Shown: positions 1-7,862 of the stretch, in pieces
Layout: each line of letters opens with the position of its first letter
How positions within the stretch are numbered: position 1 is the first letter of the stretch
Source: Pseudomonas violetae
GTDB taxonomy: Bacteria; Pseudomonadota; Gammaproteobacteria; Pseudomonadales; Pseudomonadaceae
Reading direction: 5' to 3'
DNA length: 64,000 nucleotides
Assembly: GCF_023072615.1 (NCBI RefSeq)
Contig: NZ_JAKNRW010000007.1
Coordinates: 62,001 to 126,000 of the forward strand
Notes under the pieces: model-generated
Seen by the model: the letters and a program-made list of their open reading frames with translations, nothing else
What the model was told of the DNA's origin: nothing
Databases searched by the model: none
Made by a program: the position numbers and the translations under genes

Positions 1-729
1 GTGGGCAGCCTGATCGCGGCAGCGTTCGGTATGACGCACTTCGGGCAGGTTAGCAGCGCGGCCTGGTTCGAGCTGAGCCCGCCCATGGCGTTCGGCATGC
101 CGCAGTTTTCCTTGATGCCGATCCTGGTCATGACGTTGGCGATGTTGGTGATCATGGCCGAAACCACCGGCAACTGCCTGGCGATCGGCAAATTGACCGG
201 CAAGACCACCACCCAACAAACCCTCGGCAATGCATTCCGTGCCGACGGGCTATCAACAATGCTCGGCGGGTTGTTTAACAGCTTTCCTTACAACGCTTTC
301 ACCCAAAACACCGGCCTTATTGCGCTATCCAACGTCAAGAGCCGGTATGTCGTGGCCTCGGCAGGGGCAATCATGGTGCTGATGGGCCTGTTTCCCAAGC
401 TAGGTGCGCTGATCGCTGCGGTGCCGACACCAGTGCTGGGCGGTTGTGCCGTGGTGATGTTCGGCATGACCACGGTGGCCGGTATCCAGGAGCTCTCGCG
501 GGTGACATTCGAGGGCACTCGCAACGCAATCATCGTCGCTGTATCGATCAGTGTCGGCGTGTTGCCGATGTCGTTCCCGGCGCTGTTCGAACACGCCAGC
601 GGCGCTCTCAAGCTGGTGCTGGAAAGCGGCATCTTCCTCGGCGCGATCACCGCGATCGTGCTCAATATCCTGCTCAACCCGCAGAGCAGGCGCGAGCCTG
701 CGGCACAAGCCGCGGAGCTGGCCGACTGA
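1..729 (+). CDS. NCS2-family purine (xanthine/uric acid type) permease, 3' part
   Basis: The reading frame is open from the first base, so the start lies outside the window and only the last 242 residues are visible. The segment is very hydrophobic, with several membrane spans, and carries the nucleobase-ascorbate transporter signature QNTGLIALSN (pattern Q-N-x-G-x4-[ST]) at about residues 103-112, typical of proton-coupled xanthine or uric acid uptake carriers of the NCS2 family. The next gene encodes a purine-deaminase-like enzyme, which supports a purine substrate. The exact substrate cannot be told from the C-terminal half. A 7-bp-arm hairpin (740-764) without a T-run follows the stop. 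Confidence 0.85.
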   Translation: MGSLIAAAFGMTHFGQVSSAAWFELSPPMAFGMPQFSLMPILVMTLAMLVIMAETTGNCLAIGKLTGKTTTQQTLGNAFRADGLSTMLGGLFNSFPYNAFTQNTGLIALSNVKSRYVVASAGAIMVLMGLFPKLGALIAAVPTPVLGGCAVVMFGMTTVAGIQELSRVTFEGTRNAIIVAVSISVGVLPMSFPALFEHASGALKLVLESGIFLGAITAIVLNILLNPQSRREPAAQAAELAD

Positions 730-791
730 CAGGTGTTTAGCCCCTGTCCGGTGCGGTCAGGGGCACAGTTGAAAATAATAAGGAGTTTCAC

Positions 792-1301
792 ATGACAAGC
801 TTCACTTGCGCTGTACCTGCCGGCATCACCGAACTTGATCTGCAACTGCTGCGCCGTTCTCTTGAGCTGGCCGAAGAATCCAAGGCCCGTGGCCGTCATC
901 CGTTTGCTGCATTGGTCGCAGATGCCAGCGGTACTATTATCGCGGCGGCGGGTAACAACTCCATGCCGCCCGAGGGCGACCCCACTCAACACGCCGAGCT
1001 GGTCGCCGCGGCACAGGCGGCCAAGCTGCTAAGCCCGGCTGACTTGGCCCAGTGCACCCTCTACACCAGCGCCGAACCCTGCTGCATGTGTGCGGGTGCG
1101 ATTTACTGGACGGGCATTGGTCGTGTGGTCTATGCGCTGTCCGAACATGCCCTGCTTGGCCTCACGGGTGACCACCCGGAAAACCCGACTTTCTCGTTGC
1201 CGTGCCGGGAAGTGTTCGCTCGCGGACAGCGGCAGATTCCGACATTCGGGCCGATGCTGGAAGCCGAGGCGGCCCGGGCGCATGAGGGTTTCTGGAGGTG
1301 A
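792..1301 (+). CDS. Guanine deaminase-like nucleoside deaminase (CDA fold)
   Basis: This 169-residue zinc-dependent deaminase has the HAE motif (near residue 66) and the PCCMC motif (near residue 97) that bind zinc and supply the catalytic glutamate in the cytidine/deoxycytidylate deaminase fold. The size and the C-terminal aromatic FW ending resemble the small GuaD-type guanine deaminases (guanine to xanthine) more than TadA. The start is fixed by AGGAG six bases upstream. It lies 62 bp behind the permease and may be co-transcribed with it as a purine salvage pair. A tRNA or cytosine substrate is less likely but cannot be excluded. Confidence 0.8.
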   Translation: MTSFTCAVPAGITELDLQLLRRSLELAEESKARGRHPFAALVADASGTIIAAAGNNSMPPEGDPTQHAELVAAAQAAKLLSPADLAQCTLYTSAEPCCMCAGAIYWTGIGRVVYALSEHALLGLTGDHPENPTFSLPCREVFARGQRQIPTFGPMLEAEAARAHEGFWR

Positions 1302-1370
1302 TAGGGTAGGGCGGTTTTTCGTGGGGTGGAGGCGTGCGCCTTCACTCAGCCCGGGATGAGCCGGGTCAAA

Positions 1371-1408
1371 AGATCGCAGCCTCGTTGCACTCGACAGCTC
1401 CTACACAG
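1371..1408. repeat. Degenerate copy of the GATCGCAGC...GCTCCTAC repeat
   Basis: The stretch resembles the extragenic repeat AAGATCGCAGCCTTCGGCAG found intact at 46.2 kb and 61.6 kb. Here it lies between the convergent deaminase and LprI-like genes and has several substitutions. Confidence 0.4.
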
Positions 1409-1413
1409 GCAAA

Positions 1414-1815
1414 TCAGTCCTGCCCAACCGACTCCAGAAACTCCGACCGCTCATCACTCATCCGTGCCACGCAGTCATTCTGCGCGATCTTGAACGCCTT
1501 GCTGCCGCTCGTCGCCGGGAACGCTTCAACTGCGCAATCGGCGTCCCGCGTTTTCAGCCATTGTTGCTGTGCCGCTTTGATTTTTGCGGTGATGTCTGCC
1601 AACTGGGCCGGGTTATTGCCGTAGAGCGTTTGCATCCGCTCGGCCAGGGTCTGGTAGTTGTCCTTGAGCAGGTCTTCGGCGGCGGTTCGTCCGTAGACCG
1701 AGCATTCGAGGGTCTGGACGTCGTTTTCGACAGCGTCGCAGGGGGTGCTCTCGGATTCTTCTTCCGCGTGCACACCCGTGGCGATCAATGCCAGAACCAG
1801 AAAGATCATTTTCAT
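1414..1815 (-). CDS. LprI-family (DUF1311-like) secreted protein
   Basis: From the ATG at 1815 the product is 133 residues and begins with a signal peptide (MKMIFLVLALIATGVHA). The mature part is rich in Glu and Cys, with the Cys-spaced pattern and the AQNDCVARMSDERSEFL ending typical of the lysozyme-inhibitor LprI/DUF1311 family, so it is probably periplasmic. An in-frame ATG at 1833 exists, but AAGGA at 1826-1830 sits 10 bases before the 1815 ATG and the signal peptide starts there. Family members include putative inhibitors of host lysozyme, but most are uncharacterised. It stands alone between the purine genes and the betaine cluster. Confidence 0.65.
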   Translation of the reverse strand: MKMIFLVLALIATGVHAEEESESTPCDAVENDVQTLECSVYGRTAAEDLLKDNYQTLAERMQTLYGNNPAQLADITAKIKAAQQQWLKTRDADCAVEAFPATSGSKAFKIAQNDCVARMSDERSEFLESVGQD

Positions 1816-2062
1816 TGCGCTAGCGTCCTTCATTCCAGTAGAGCCTCAGTGAAGCATCCAGTCGTGCGGCGGATTCTGGCTCAAGCGCGCGGGCTTGAAC
1901 AGGCGGGTGAGCGGGCGTGGCGACGACCCTTTGTCGCGGATTGACGCTTTCGGCAATTCCCCTGTCGTTTTTGCACCCGGCTGTCCCAGTGCTCAGGCAT
2001 ATGCTGGCTCCAAAGCGCCGACACACGATTCGGCGCATGAATCGACAATAGGGGACAGCCTG

Positions 2063-3040
2063 ATGAGCCCAGCCGAACTGCACGCCGACAGCATCGTTAT
2101 CGACGGGCTTATTATCGCCAAGTGGAACCGCGAGCTGTTCGAGGACATGCGCAAGGGCGGCCTGACTGCGGCCAATTGCACCGTATCGGTGTGGGAGGGC
2201 TTCCAGGCCACCGTCAACAACATCGCCGCGAGCCAGAAGCTGATCCGCGAAAACAGCGACCTGGTCATTCCGGTCCGCACCACCGCCGACATCCGCAAGG
2301 CCAAGGAACAGGGCAAGACCGGCATCCTGTTCGGCTTCCAGAACGCCCACGCCTTTGAAGACCAGATCGGCTATGTCGAGGTGTTCAAGCAGCTCGGCGT
2401 TGGTATTGTGCAGATGTGCTACAACACCCAGAATCTGGTGGGTACCGGCTGTTACGAGCGCGATGGTGGCCTGTCGGGTTTCGGGCGTGAAATCGTCGCC
2501 GAGATGAACCGCGTTGGCGTGATGTGCGACCTGTCCCACGTCGGTTCGAAAACCTCTGAAGAGGTCATTCTCGAATCGAAGAAACCCGTCTGCTACTCCC
2601 ACTGCCTGCCGTCGGGCCTGAAAATTCATCCGCGCAACAAATCCGATGAAGAGCTTAAGTTTATTGCTGATCACGGTGGTTTTGTCGGCGTGACGATGTT
2701 CGCGCCGTTCCTCGCCAAGGGCATCGATTCGACCATCGACGATTACGCCGAAGCCATCGAATACACCATGAACATCGTCGGCGAAGACGCCATCGGTATC
2801 GGCACCGACTTTACCCAGGGTCATGGCCAGGACTTCTTCGAGTACCTGACTCACGACAAGGGCTACGCCCGCCGCCTGACCAGCTTTGGCAAGATCATCA
2901 ACCCACTGGGCATCCGCACCGTCGGCGAGTTCCCGAACCTCACCGAAACCCTGCTCAAGCGCGGCCATTCCGAGCGCGTGGTGCGCAAGATCATGGGCGA
3001 AAACTGGGTGAACGTTTTGAAAGACGTCTGGGGCGAATAA
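2063..3040 (+). CDS. M19 dipeptidase-like protein of the betaine cluster (metal ligands altered)
   Basis: The product is a 325-residue TIM-barrel protein of the membrane/renal dipeptidase (M19) family, at the head of the dimethylglycine gene block. The frame is open from 1895, but the ATG at 2063 follows GGGGA and begins at the conserved ADSIVIDGL strand. Family zinc ligands His in DLSHVG (residue 159), His in YSHC (180) and Asp in GIGTDF (249) are present. The usual HxD after VIDG is L-I-I (residues 16-18), and the bridging Glu of EGGH is Gln in QNAH (93-96). A true binuclear dipeptidase site is therefore doubtful. The orthologous position in P. aeruginosa is annotated as a dipeptidase. The actual substrate is unknown; its place suggests a role tied to dimethylglycine or sarcosine. 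Confidence 0.8.
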   Translation: MSPAELHADSIVIDGLIIAKWNRELFEDMRKGGLTAANCTVSVWEGFQATVNNIAASQKLIRENSDLVIPVRTTADIRKAKEQGKTGILFGFQNAHAFEDQIGYVEVFKQLGVGIVQMCYNTQNLVGTGCYERDGGLSGFGREIVAEMNRVGVMCDLSHVGSKTSEEVILESKKPVCYSHCLPSGLKIHPRNKSDEELKFIADHGGFVGVTMFAPFLAKGIDSTIDDYAEAIEYTMNIVGEDAIGIGTDFTQGHGQDFFEYLTHDKGYARRLTSFGKIINPLGIRTVGEFPNLTETLLKRGHSERVVRKIMGENWVNVLKDVWGE

Positions 3041-3118
3041 GCCACCGCACTTCTGATTCCTTTCCTGCGGCCGTCCGCGCCGCAGGCTACACAACGAATT
3101 TTCTGGAGTTAAGTTTCC

Positions 3119-3649
3119 ATGGCCAAGATCGCCCCGCAATTACCCATCGAAGTCGACAGCGAAACCGGTGTCTGGACCTCCGACGCCCTGCCGATGCTGT
3201 ATGTACCGCGTCACTTCTTCGTCAACAATCACATGGGCATCGAGGAAGTGCTGGGCGCTGACGCCTATGCCGAAATTCTCTACAAGGCCGGCTACAAGTC
3301 CGCCTGGCACTGGTGCGAGAAAGAAGCCGAATGTCACGGTCTGGAGGGCGTTGCGGTGTTCGAGCACTACATGAAGCGCCTGTCGCAACGTGGCTGGGGC
3401 CTGTTCAAGATCCAGGACATCGACCTCGACAAAGGCACTGCCAGCATCAAGCTTGAGCACTCCGCATTCGTCTACGTGTACGGCAAGGTCGGGCGCAAGG
3501 TTGACTACATGTTCACTGGCTGGTTTGCCGGTGCCATGGATCAGATTCTGCAAGCCCGCGGCAGCCAGGTCCGCACGGTTGCCGAACAAGTCTACGGTGG
3601 CTCCGAAGAAGGCCACGAAGACGGTTTGTTCACCGTCAAGCCGTTGTAA
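3119..3649 (+). CDS. DUF5943 (4-vinyl-reductase-like) protein of the betaine cluster
   Basis: This is a 176-residue soluble protein between the M19-like gene and dgcA, with TGGAG upstream of the ATG and only 15 bp to dgcA, so it is almost certainly in the same operon. The sequence (GADAYAEILYKAGYKSAWHW near residues 47-66, then GWFAGAMDQIL near 140) matches the DUF5943/V4R-like ligand-binding family found beside dgcA across pseudomonads. No catalytic motif is evident. It may bind a small ligand or assist DgcA. Function is unknown. Confidence 0.75.
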   Translation: MAKIAPQLPIEVDSETGVWTSDALPMLYVPRHFFVNNHMGIEEVLGADAYAEILYKAGYKSAWHWCEKEAECHGLEGVAVFEHYMKRLSQRGWGLFKIQDIDLDKGTASIKLEHSAFVYVYGKVGRKVDYMFTGWFAGAMDQILQARGSQVRTVAEQVYGGSEEGHEDGLFTVKPL

Positions 3650-3664
3650 GTCGAGGAACCCGCC

Positions 3665-5725
3665 ATGGCTTTCGAAGCAATGTTCCAGCCGATCCAGATC
3701 GGCAAACTGACCATCCGCAACCGGGTGCTCAGCACCGCGCACGCCGAGGTCTACGCGACCGACGGCGGCATGACCACCGACCGGTACGTCAAGTATTACG
3801 AAGAGAAAGCCAAGGGCGGGATCGGCCTGGCAATTTGCGGCGGTTCTTCCGTGGTGGCTATCGACAGCCCGCAGGAGTGGTGGAGCTCGGTGAACCTGTC
3901 CACCGATCGCATCATTCCGCACTTCCAGAATCTTGCCGACGCCATGCACAAGCACGGCGCCAAGATCATGATCCAGATTACCCACATGGGTCGGCGTTCG
4001 CGCTGGGACGGCTTCAACTGGCCGACCCTGATGTCGCCGTCCGGCGTGCGTGAACCAGTGCACCGTGCTACCTGTAAAACCATCGAGCCGGAAGAGATCT
4101 GGCGGGTCATCGGTAATTACGCGCAAGCGGCACGTCGCGCCAAGGCCGGTGGTCTGGACGGTGTCGAACTGTCCGCCGTGCACCAGCACATGATCGACCA
4201 GTTCTGGAGCCCGCGCGTCAACAAGCGGACTGATGAATGGGGCGGCAGCTTCGAGAACCGCATGCGTTTTGGTCTGGAAGTATTGAAAGCCGTACGCGCC
4301 GAAGTCGGTCCTGATTTCTGCGTCGGTATCCGCCTGTGCGGCGACGAATTCCATCCGGATGGTTTGTCCCACGAGGACATGAAACAGATCGCCAAGTATT
4401 ACGACGACACCGGCATGCTGGACTTCATCGGCGTGGTGGGCTCGGGTTGCGACACCCACAACACCCTGGCCAACGTGATCCCGAACATGAGTTATCCACC
4501 GGAGCCGTTTTTGCACCTGGCAGCCGGTATCAAGGAAGTGGTCAAGGCCCCGGTGCTGCACGCGCAGAACATCAAGGACCCGAACCAGGCGACGCGCATT
4601 CTTGAAGGCGGTTACGTCGACATGGTAGGCATGACCCGCGCGCACATCGCCGACCCGCACCTGATCGCCAAGATCAAGATGGGCCAGATCGACCAGATCA
4701 AACAGTGCGTCGGTGCCAACTATTGCATCGACCGGCAATACCAGGGCCTGGATGTATTGTGCATCCAGAACGCTGCGACTTCCCGTGAATACATGGGCGT
4801 GCCGCACATCATCGAAAAGACTACCGGGGTTAAGCGCAAGGTCGTTGTTGTGGGTGCCGGGCCTGCCGGTATGGAAGCAGCGCGCGTGGCTGCCGAACGT
4901 GGCCACGACGTGACATTGTTCGAGAAGAAGGAATTCATCGGCGGGCAGATCACCACGGCCTCGAAAGCGCCGCAGCGCGACCAGATCGCCGGTATCACTC
5001 GCTGGTATCAGCTGGAACTGGCGCGTTTGAAAGTCGACCTGCGCCTGGGGGTGGCGGCCGATGCGCCGACCATTATGGACGTGCGTCCGGATGTGGTCGT
5101 GCTCGCCGTCGGCGGTCATCCCTTCCTGGAGCAGAATGAGCACTGGGGCGCGGCTGAAGGCCTGGTGGTCAGCAGCTGGGATATCCTCGATGGCAAGGTT
5201 GCACCGGGCAAGAACGTGCTGGTCTACGACACTATCTGCGAGTTTACCGGCATGTCGACCGCCGACTTCCTCGCCGACAAAGGCAGTCAGGTCGAGATCG
5301 TCACCGACGACATCAAGCCCGGCGTAGCGATTGGAGGCACATCGTTCCCGACCTACTACCGCAGCATGTACCCGAAAGAAGTGATCATGACTGGCGACAT
5401 GATGCTGGAGAAGGTCTACCGCGAGGGCGACAAACTGGTGGCGGTGCTGGAGAACGAATACACCGGCGCCAAGGAGGAGCGGGTGGTGGATCAGGTGGTC
5501 GTGGAAAACGGGGTGCGCCCTGACGAAGAAATCTATTACGCGCTGAAGGAAGGCTCGCGTAATAAGGGCCAGATCGACGTCGAAGCCTTGTTTGCGATCA
5601 AGCCGCAGCCTTGTCTGGAACAGAGCGGCGACGGCTATTTGCTGTTCCGCATCGGTGACTGCGTCGCCCAGCGCAACGTGCACGCGGCGATCTATGACGC
5701 GTTGCGGTTGTGCAAGGATTTCTAA
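3665..5725 (+). CDS. dgcA: Dimethylglycine demethylase subunit DgcA
   Basis: This is a 686-residue protein of the trimethylamine-dehydrogenase/2,4-dienoyl-CoA-reductase type: an N-terminal FMN TIM barrel (about 1-340), a cysteine segment, then a dinucleotide-binding half starting with VVVVGAGPAGMEAAR near residue 393. With DgcB it converts dimethylglycine to sarcosine, passing electrons to the dedicated ETF and releasing formaldehyde. GAGGA precedes the ATG. The cysteine segment reads C348-V-G-A-N-Y-C354 and then C366, so the second of the four Cys that hold the 4Fe-4S cluster in trimethylamine dehydrogenase is Ala351. The gene name rests on family and on the flanking dgcB-etfAB-gbcAB order. 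Confidence 0.92.
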   Translation: MAFEAMFQPIQIGKLTIRNRVLSTAHAEVYATDGGMTTDRYVKYYEEKAKGGIGLAICGGSSVVAIDSPQEWWSSVNLSTDRIIPHFQNLADAMHKHGAKIMIQITHMGRRSRWDGFNWPTLMSPSGVREPVHRATCKTIEPEEIWRVIGNYAQAARRAKAGGLDGVELSAVHQHMIDQFWSPRVNKRTDEWGGSFENRMRFGLEVLKAVRAEVGPDFCVGIRLCGDEFHPDGLSHEDMKQIAKYYDDTGMLDFIGVVGSGCDTHNTLANVIPNMSYPPEPFLHLAAGIKEVVKAPVLHAQNIKDPNQATRILEGGYVDMVGMTRAHIADPHLIAKIKMGQIDQIKQCVGANYCIDRQYQGLDVLCIQNAATSREYMGVPHIIEKTTGVKRKVVVVGAGPAGMEAARVAAERGHDVTLFEKKEFIGGQITTASKAPQRDQIAGITRWYQLELARLKVDLRLGVAADAPTIMDVRPDVVVLAVGGHPFLEQNEHWGAAEGLVVSSWDILDGKVAPGKNVLVYDTICEFTGMSTADFLADKGSQVEIVTDDIKPGVAIGGTSFPTYYRSMYPKEVIMTGDMMLEKVYREGDKLVAVLENEYTGAKEERVVDQVVVENGVRPDEEIYYALKEGSRNKGQIDVEALFAIKPQPCLEQSGDGYLLFRIGDCVAQRNVHAAIYDALRLCKDF

Positions 5726-5740
5726 GAGCTTGTTGATAAC

Positions 5741-5847
5741 CCTTGTAGGAGCGAGCTTGCTCGCGATGGACGTGAACGATGACGCGGGCAGTCTGACTTA
5801 ACGCGACGTTCTCAGGTTTTTCGCGAGCAAGCTCGCTCCTACAGGGG
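5741..5847. repeat. REPIN (inverted REP pair)
   Basis: Two REP cores, TAGGAGCGAGCTTGCTCGCGA and its inverted copy, flank a spacer between dgcA and dgcB. Each core folds on itself and the two can pair. The element lies within the presumed operon, so it may modulate dgcA versus dgcB mRNA levels. Confidence 0.85.
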
Positions 5848-5909
5848 ATCGAGCAAGGCATCCAGATAGTTAGGCCTGCAAGACCCTGCGGTCTTTGGGA
5901 GCAACATCT

Positions 5910-7862
5910 ATGTTGAACACCCTTCTTCCAATCCTGTTGTTTGCCGCCCTGGGCCTGGCTGTCCTTGGCGCGTTGCGGCGGGTGGCCATGTGGCGTCGGG
6001 GGCGAGCTTCGAAAGTCGACCTGATCGGCGGCCTGTTCGCCATGCCCAAGCGCTACATGGTCGACTTGCACCACGTGGTGGCGCGGGACAAATACATCGC
6101 CAATACCCACGTCGCCACCGCCGGGGGTGCGGTGGCTTCCGCCGTGCTGGCGATTCTGGTTCACGGTTTCGGCCTGCATAACCGCTTCCTCGGGTATGCA
6201 CTGCTGCTGATGACTGCCGTGATGTTCGTGGGGGCGATTTTCGTCTACCTGCGCCGACGCAATCCTCCGGCCCGTTTGTCCAAAGGCCCGTGGATGCGCC
6301 TGCCGAAAAGTCTCCTGGCGTTCTCCGCTTCGTTTTTCCTGGTGACCCTGCCGGTCGCAGGCATCCTGCCGGAAAACTTCGGCGGCTGGATCCTGGCGGC
6401 CATCCTGTTTGTCGGTGTGTTGTGGGGCGTCTCGGAGTTGTTCTTCGGCATGACCTGGGGCGGCCCGATGAAGCACGCCTTTGCCGGCGCCCTGCACCTG
6501 GCCTGGCACCGTCGTGCTGAGCGCTTTGGCGGCGGTCGCTCCACCGGGTTGAAACCGTTGGACCTCAACGATCCGACAGCGCCGCTGGGCGTGGAAAAGC
6601 CCAAGGATTTCACCTGGAACCAGTTGCTCGGCTTCGACGCCTGCGTGCAGTGCGGTAAATGCGAAGCCGCGTGCCCGGCATTCGCCGCCGGCCAGCCGCT
6701 GAACCCGAAAAAACTGATTCAGGACATGGTCGTTGGCCTGGCCGGTGGCACCGATGCTAAGTTTGCCGGCAGCCCCTATCCCGGCAAGGCCATCGGTGAG
6801 CACGCGGGTAATCCGCATCAGCCGATCGTCAACGGCCTGGTGGACGCCGACACCCTGTGGTCGTGCACCACCTGCCGCGCCTGTGTCGAGGAATGCCCAA
6901 TGATGATCGAGCACGTCGATGCCATCGTCGACATGCGTCGCCATCTGACCCTGGAAAAAGGCGCGACCCCGAACAAGGGTGCCGAAGTCCTGGAAAACCT
7001 GATCGCTACCGACAACCCGGGCGGCTTCGCACCGGGCGGGCGGATGAACTGGGCGGCGGACTTGAATCTCAATCTGCTGAGCGAAAAGAAATCCACCGAC
7101 GTACTGTTCTGGGTCGGCGATGGTGCTTTCGACATGCGCAACCAGCGGACCCTGCGGGCGTTTGTCAAAGTACTGAAAGCGGCAAAAGTCGATTTCGCCG
7201 TGCTGGGCCTCGAAGAGCGTGACAGCGGCGACGTGGCCCGACGCCTGGGCGACGAGGCGACCTTCCAATTGCTGGCCAAGCGCAATATCCAGACCCTGGC
7301 CAAGTACAGCTTCAACCGTATCGTCACCTGCGACCCCCACAGCTTCCACGTGCTTAAAAACGAATACGGCGCCTTTGACGGCAATTATCTCGTGCAGCAC
7401 CACAGCACCTACATGGCGGAAATCATCGGCGCTGGCGCCCTCAGCCTCGGCCAGCACAAAAGCAGCAGCGTGACTTATCACGACCCGTGCTACCTCGGCC
7501 GCTACAACGGCGAGTACGAGGCGCCCCGTGAGGTGCTGCGTGCCCTTGGCATCGAAGTCCAAGAGATGCAGCGCTCCGGTTTCCGTTCGCGTTGCTGCGG
7601 TGGCGGTGGCGGTGCGCCGATCACCGACATTCCGGGCAAGCAACGGATCCCCGACATGCGCATGGAAGACATCCGCGAAACCGGAGCCGAGTTGGTGGCC
7701 GTGGGTTGTCCACAGTGCACCGCGATGCTTGAAGGGGTGGTCGAACCGCGCCCGCTGATCAAGGATATTGCCGAACTGGTGGCTGACGCATTGCTTGACG
7801 ATTCGGGCCAGAGCAAGCCGAATGCACCGGCCAAACGTGAAGAACCTGCGGAGGCCCACTGA
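5910..7862 (+). CDS. dgcB: Dimethylglycine demethylase subunit DgcB, membrane Fe-S protein
   Basis: The product has 650 residues from the ATG at 5910 (GGGAG nine bases upstream). It has several N-terminal membrane spans (about 1-200), two 4Fe-4S ferredoxin motifs (C245xxC248xxC251xxxC255 and C319xxC322xxC325xxxC329), then a heterodisulfide-reductase-like CCG region with HDPCYLGRYNG, RCCGGGGG and GCPQC. It probably anchors the DgcA-ETF electron flow at the inner membrane. Its stop overlaps the etfA start (TGATG). It is required with DgcA for growth on dimethylglycine in P. aeruginosa, as I recall. Confidence 0.9.
   Translation: MLNTLLPILLFAALGLAVLGALRRVAMWRRGRASKVDLIGGLFAMPKRYMVDLHHVVARDKYIANTHVATAGGAVASAVLAILVHGFGLHNRFLGYALLLMTAVMFVGAIFVYLRRRNPPARLSKGPWMRLPKSLLAFSASFFLVTLPVAGILPENFGGWILAAILFVGVLWGVSELFFGMTWGGPMKHAFAGALHLAWHRRAERFGGGRSTGLKPLDLNDPTAPLGVEKPKDFTWNQLLGFDACVQCGKCEAACPAFAAGQPLNPKKLIQDMVVGLAGGTDAKFAGSPYPGKAIGEHAGNPHQPIVNGLVDADTLWSCTTCRACVEECPMMIEHVDAIVDMRRHLTLEKGATPNKGAEVLENLIATDNPGGFAPGGRMNWAADLNLNLLSEKKSTDVLFWVGDGAFDMRNQRTLRAFVKVLKAAKVDFAVLGLEERDSGDVARRLGDEATFQLLAKRNIQTLAKYSFNRIVTCDPHSFHVLKNEYGAFDGNYLVQHHSTYMAEIIGAGALSLGQHKSSSVTYHDPCYLGRYNGEYEAPREVLRALGIEVQEMQRSGFRSRCCGGGGGAPITDIPGKQRIPDMRMEDIRETGAELVAVGCPQCTAMLEGVVEPRPLIKDIAELVADALLDDSGQSKPNAPAKREEPAEAH

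Noticed and set aside
740..764. Terminator between the permease and deaminase genes
   Set aside because: Seven-base arms with an 11-base loop and no T-run, and the gene pair looks like one operon.
3140..5683. A very long open frame on the minus strand opposite dgcA, and similar ones opposite dgcB, glyA, soxA, glcB and the acyl-CoA dehydrogenases
   Set aside because: These mirror the codon bias of strongly coding GC-rich genes on the other strand, lack family motifs and ribosome-binding sites, and overlap confident genes completely.
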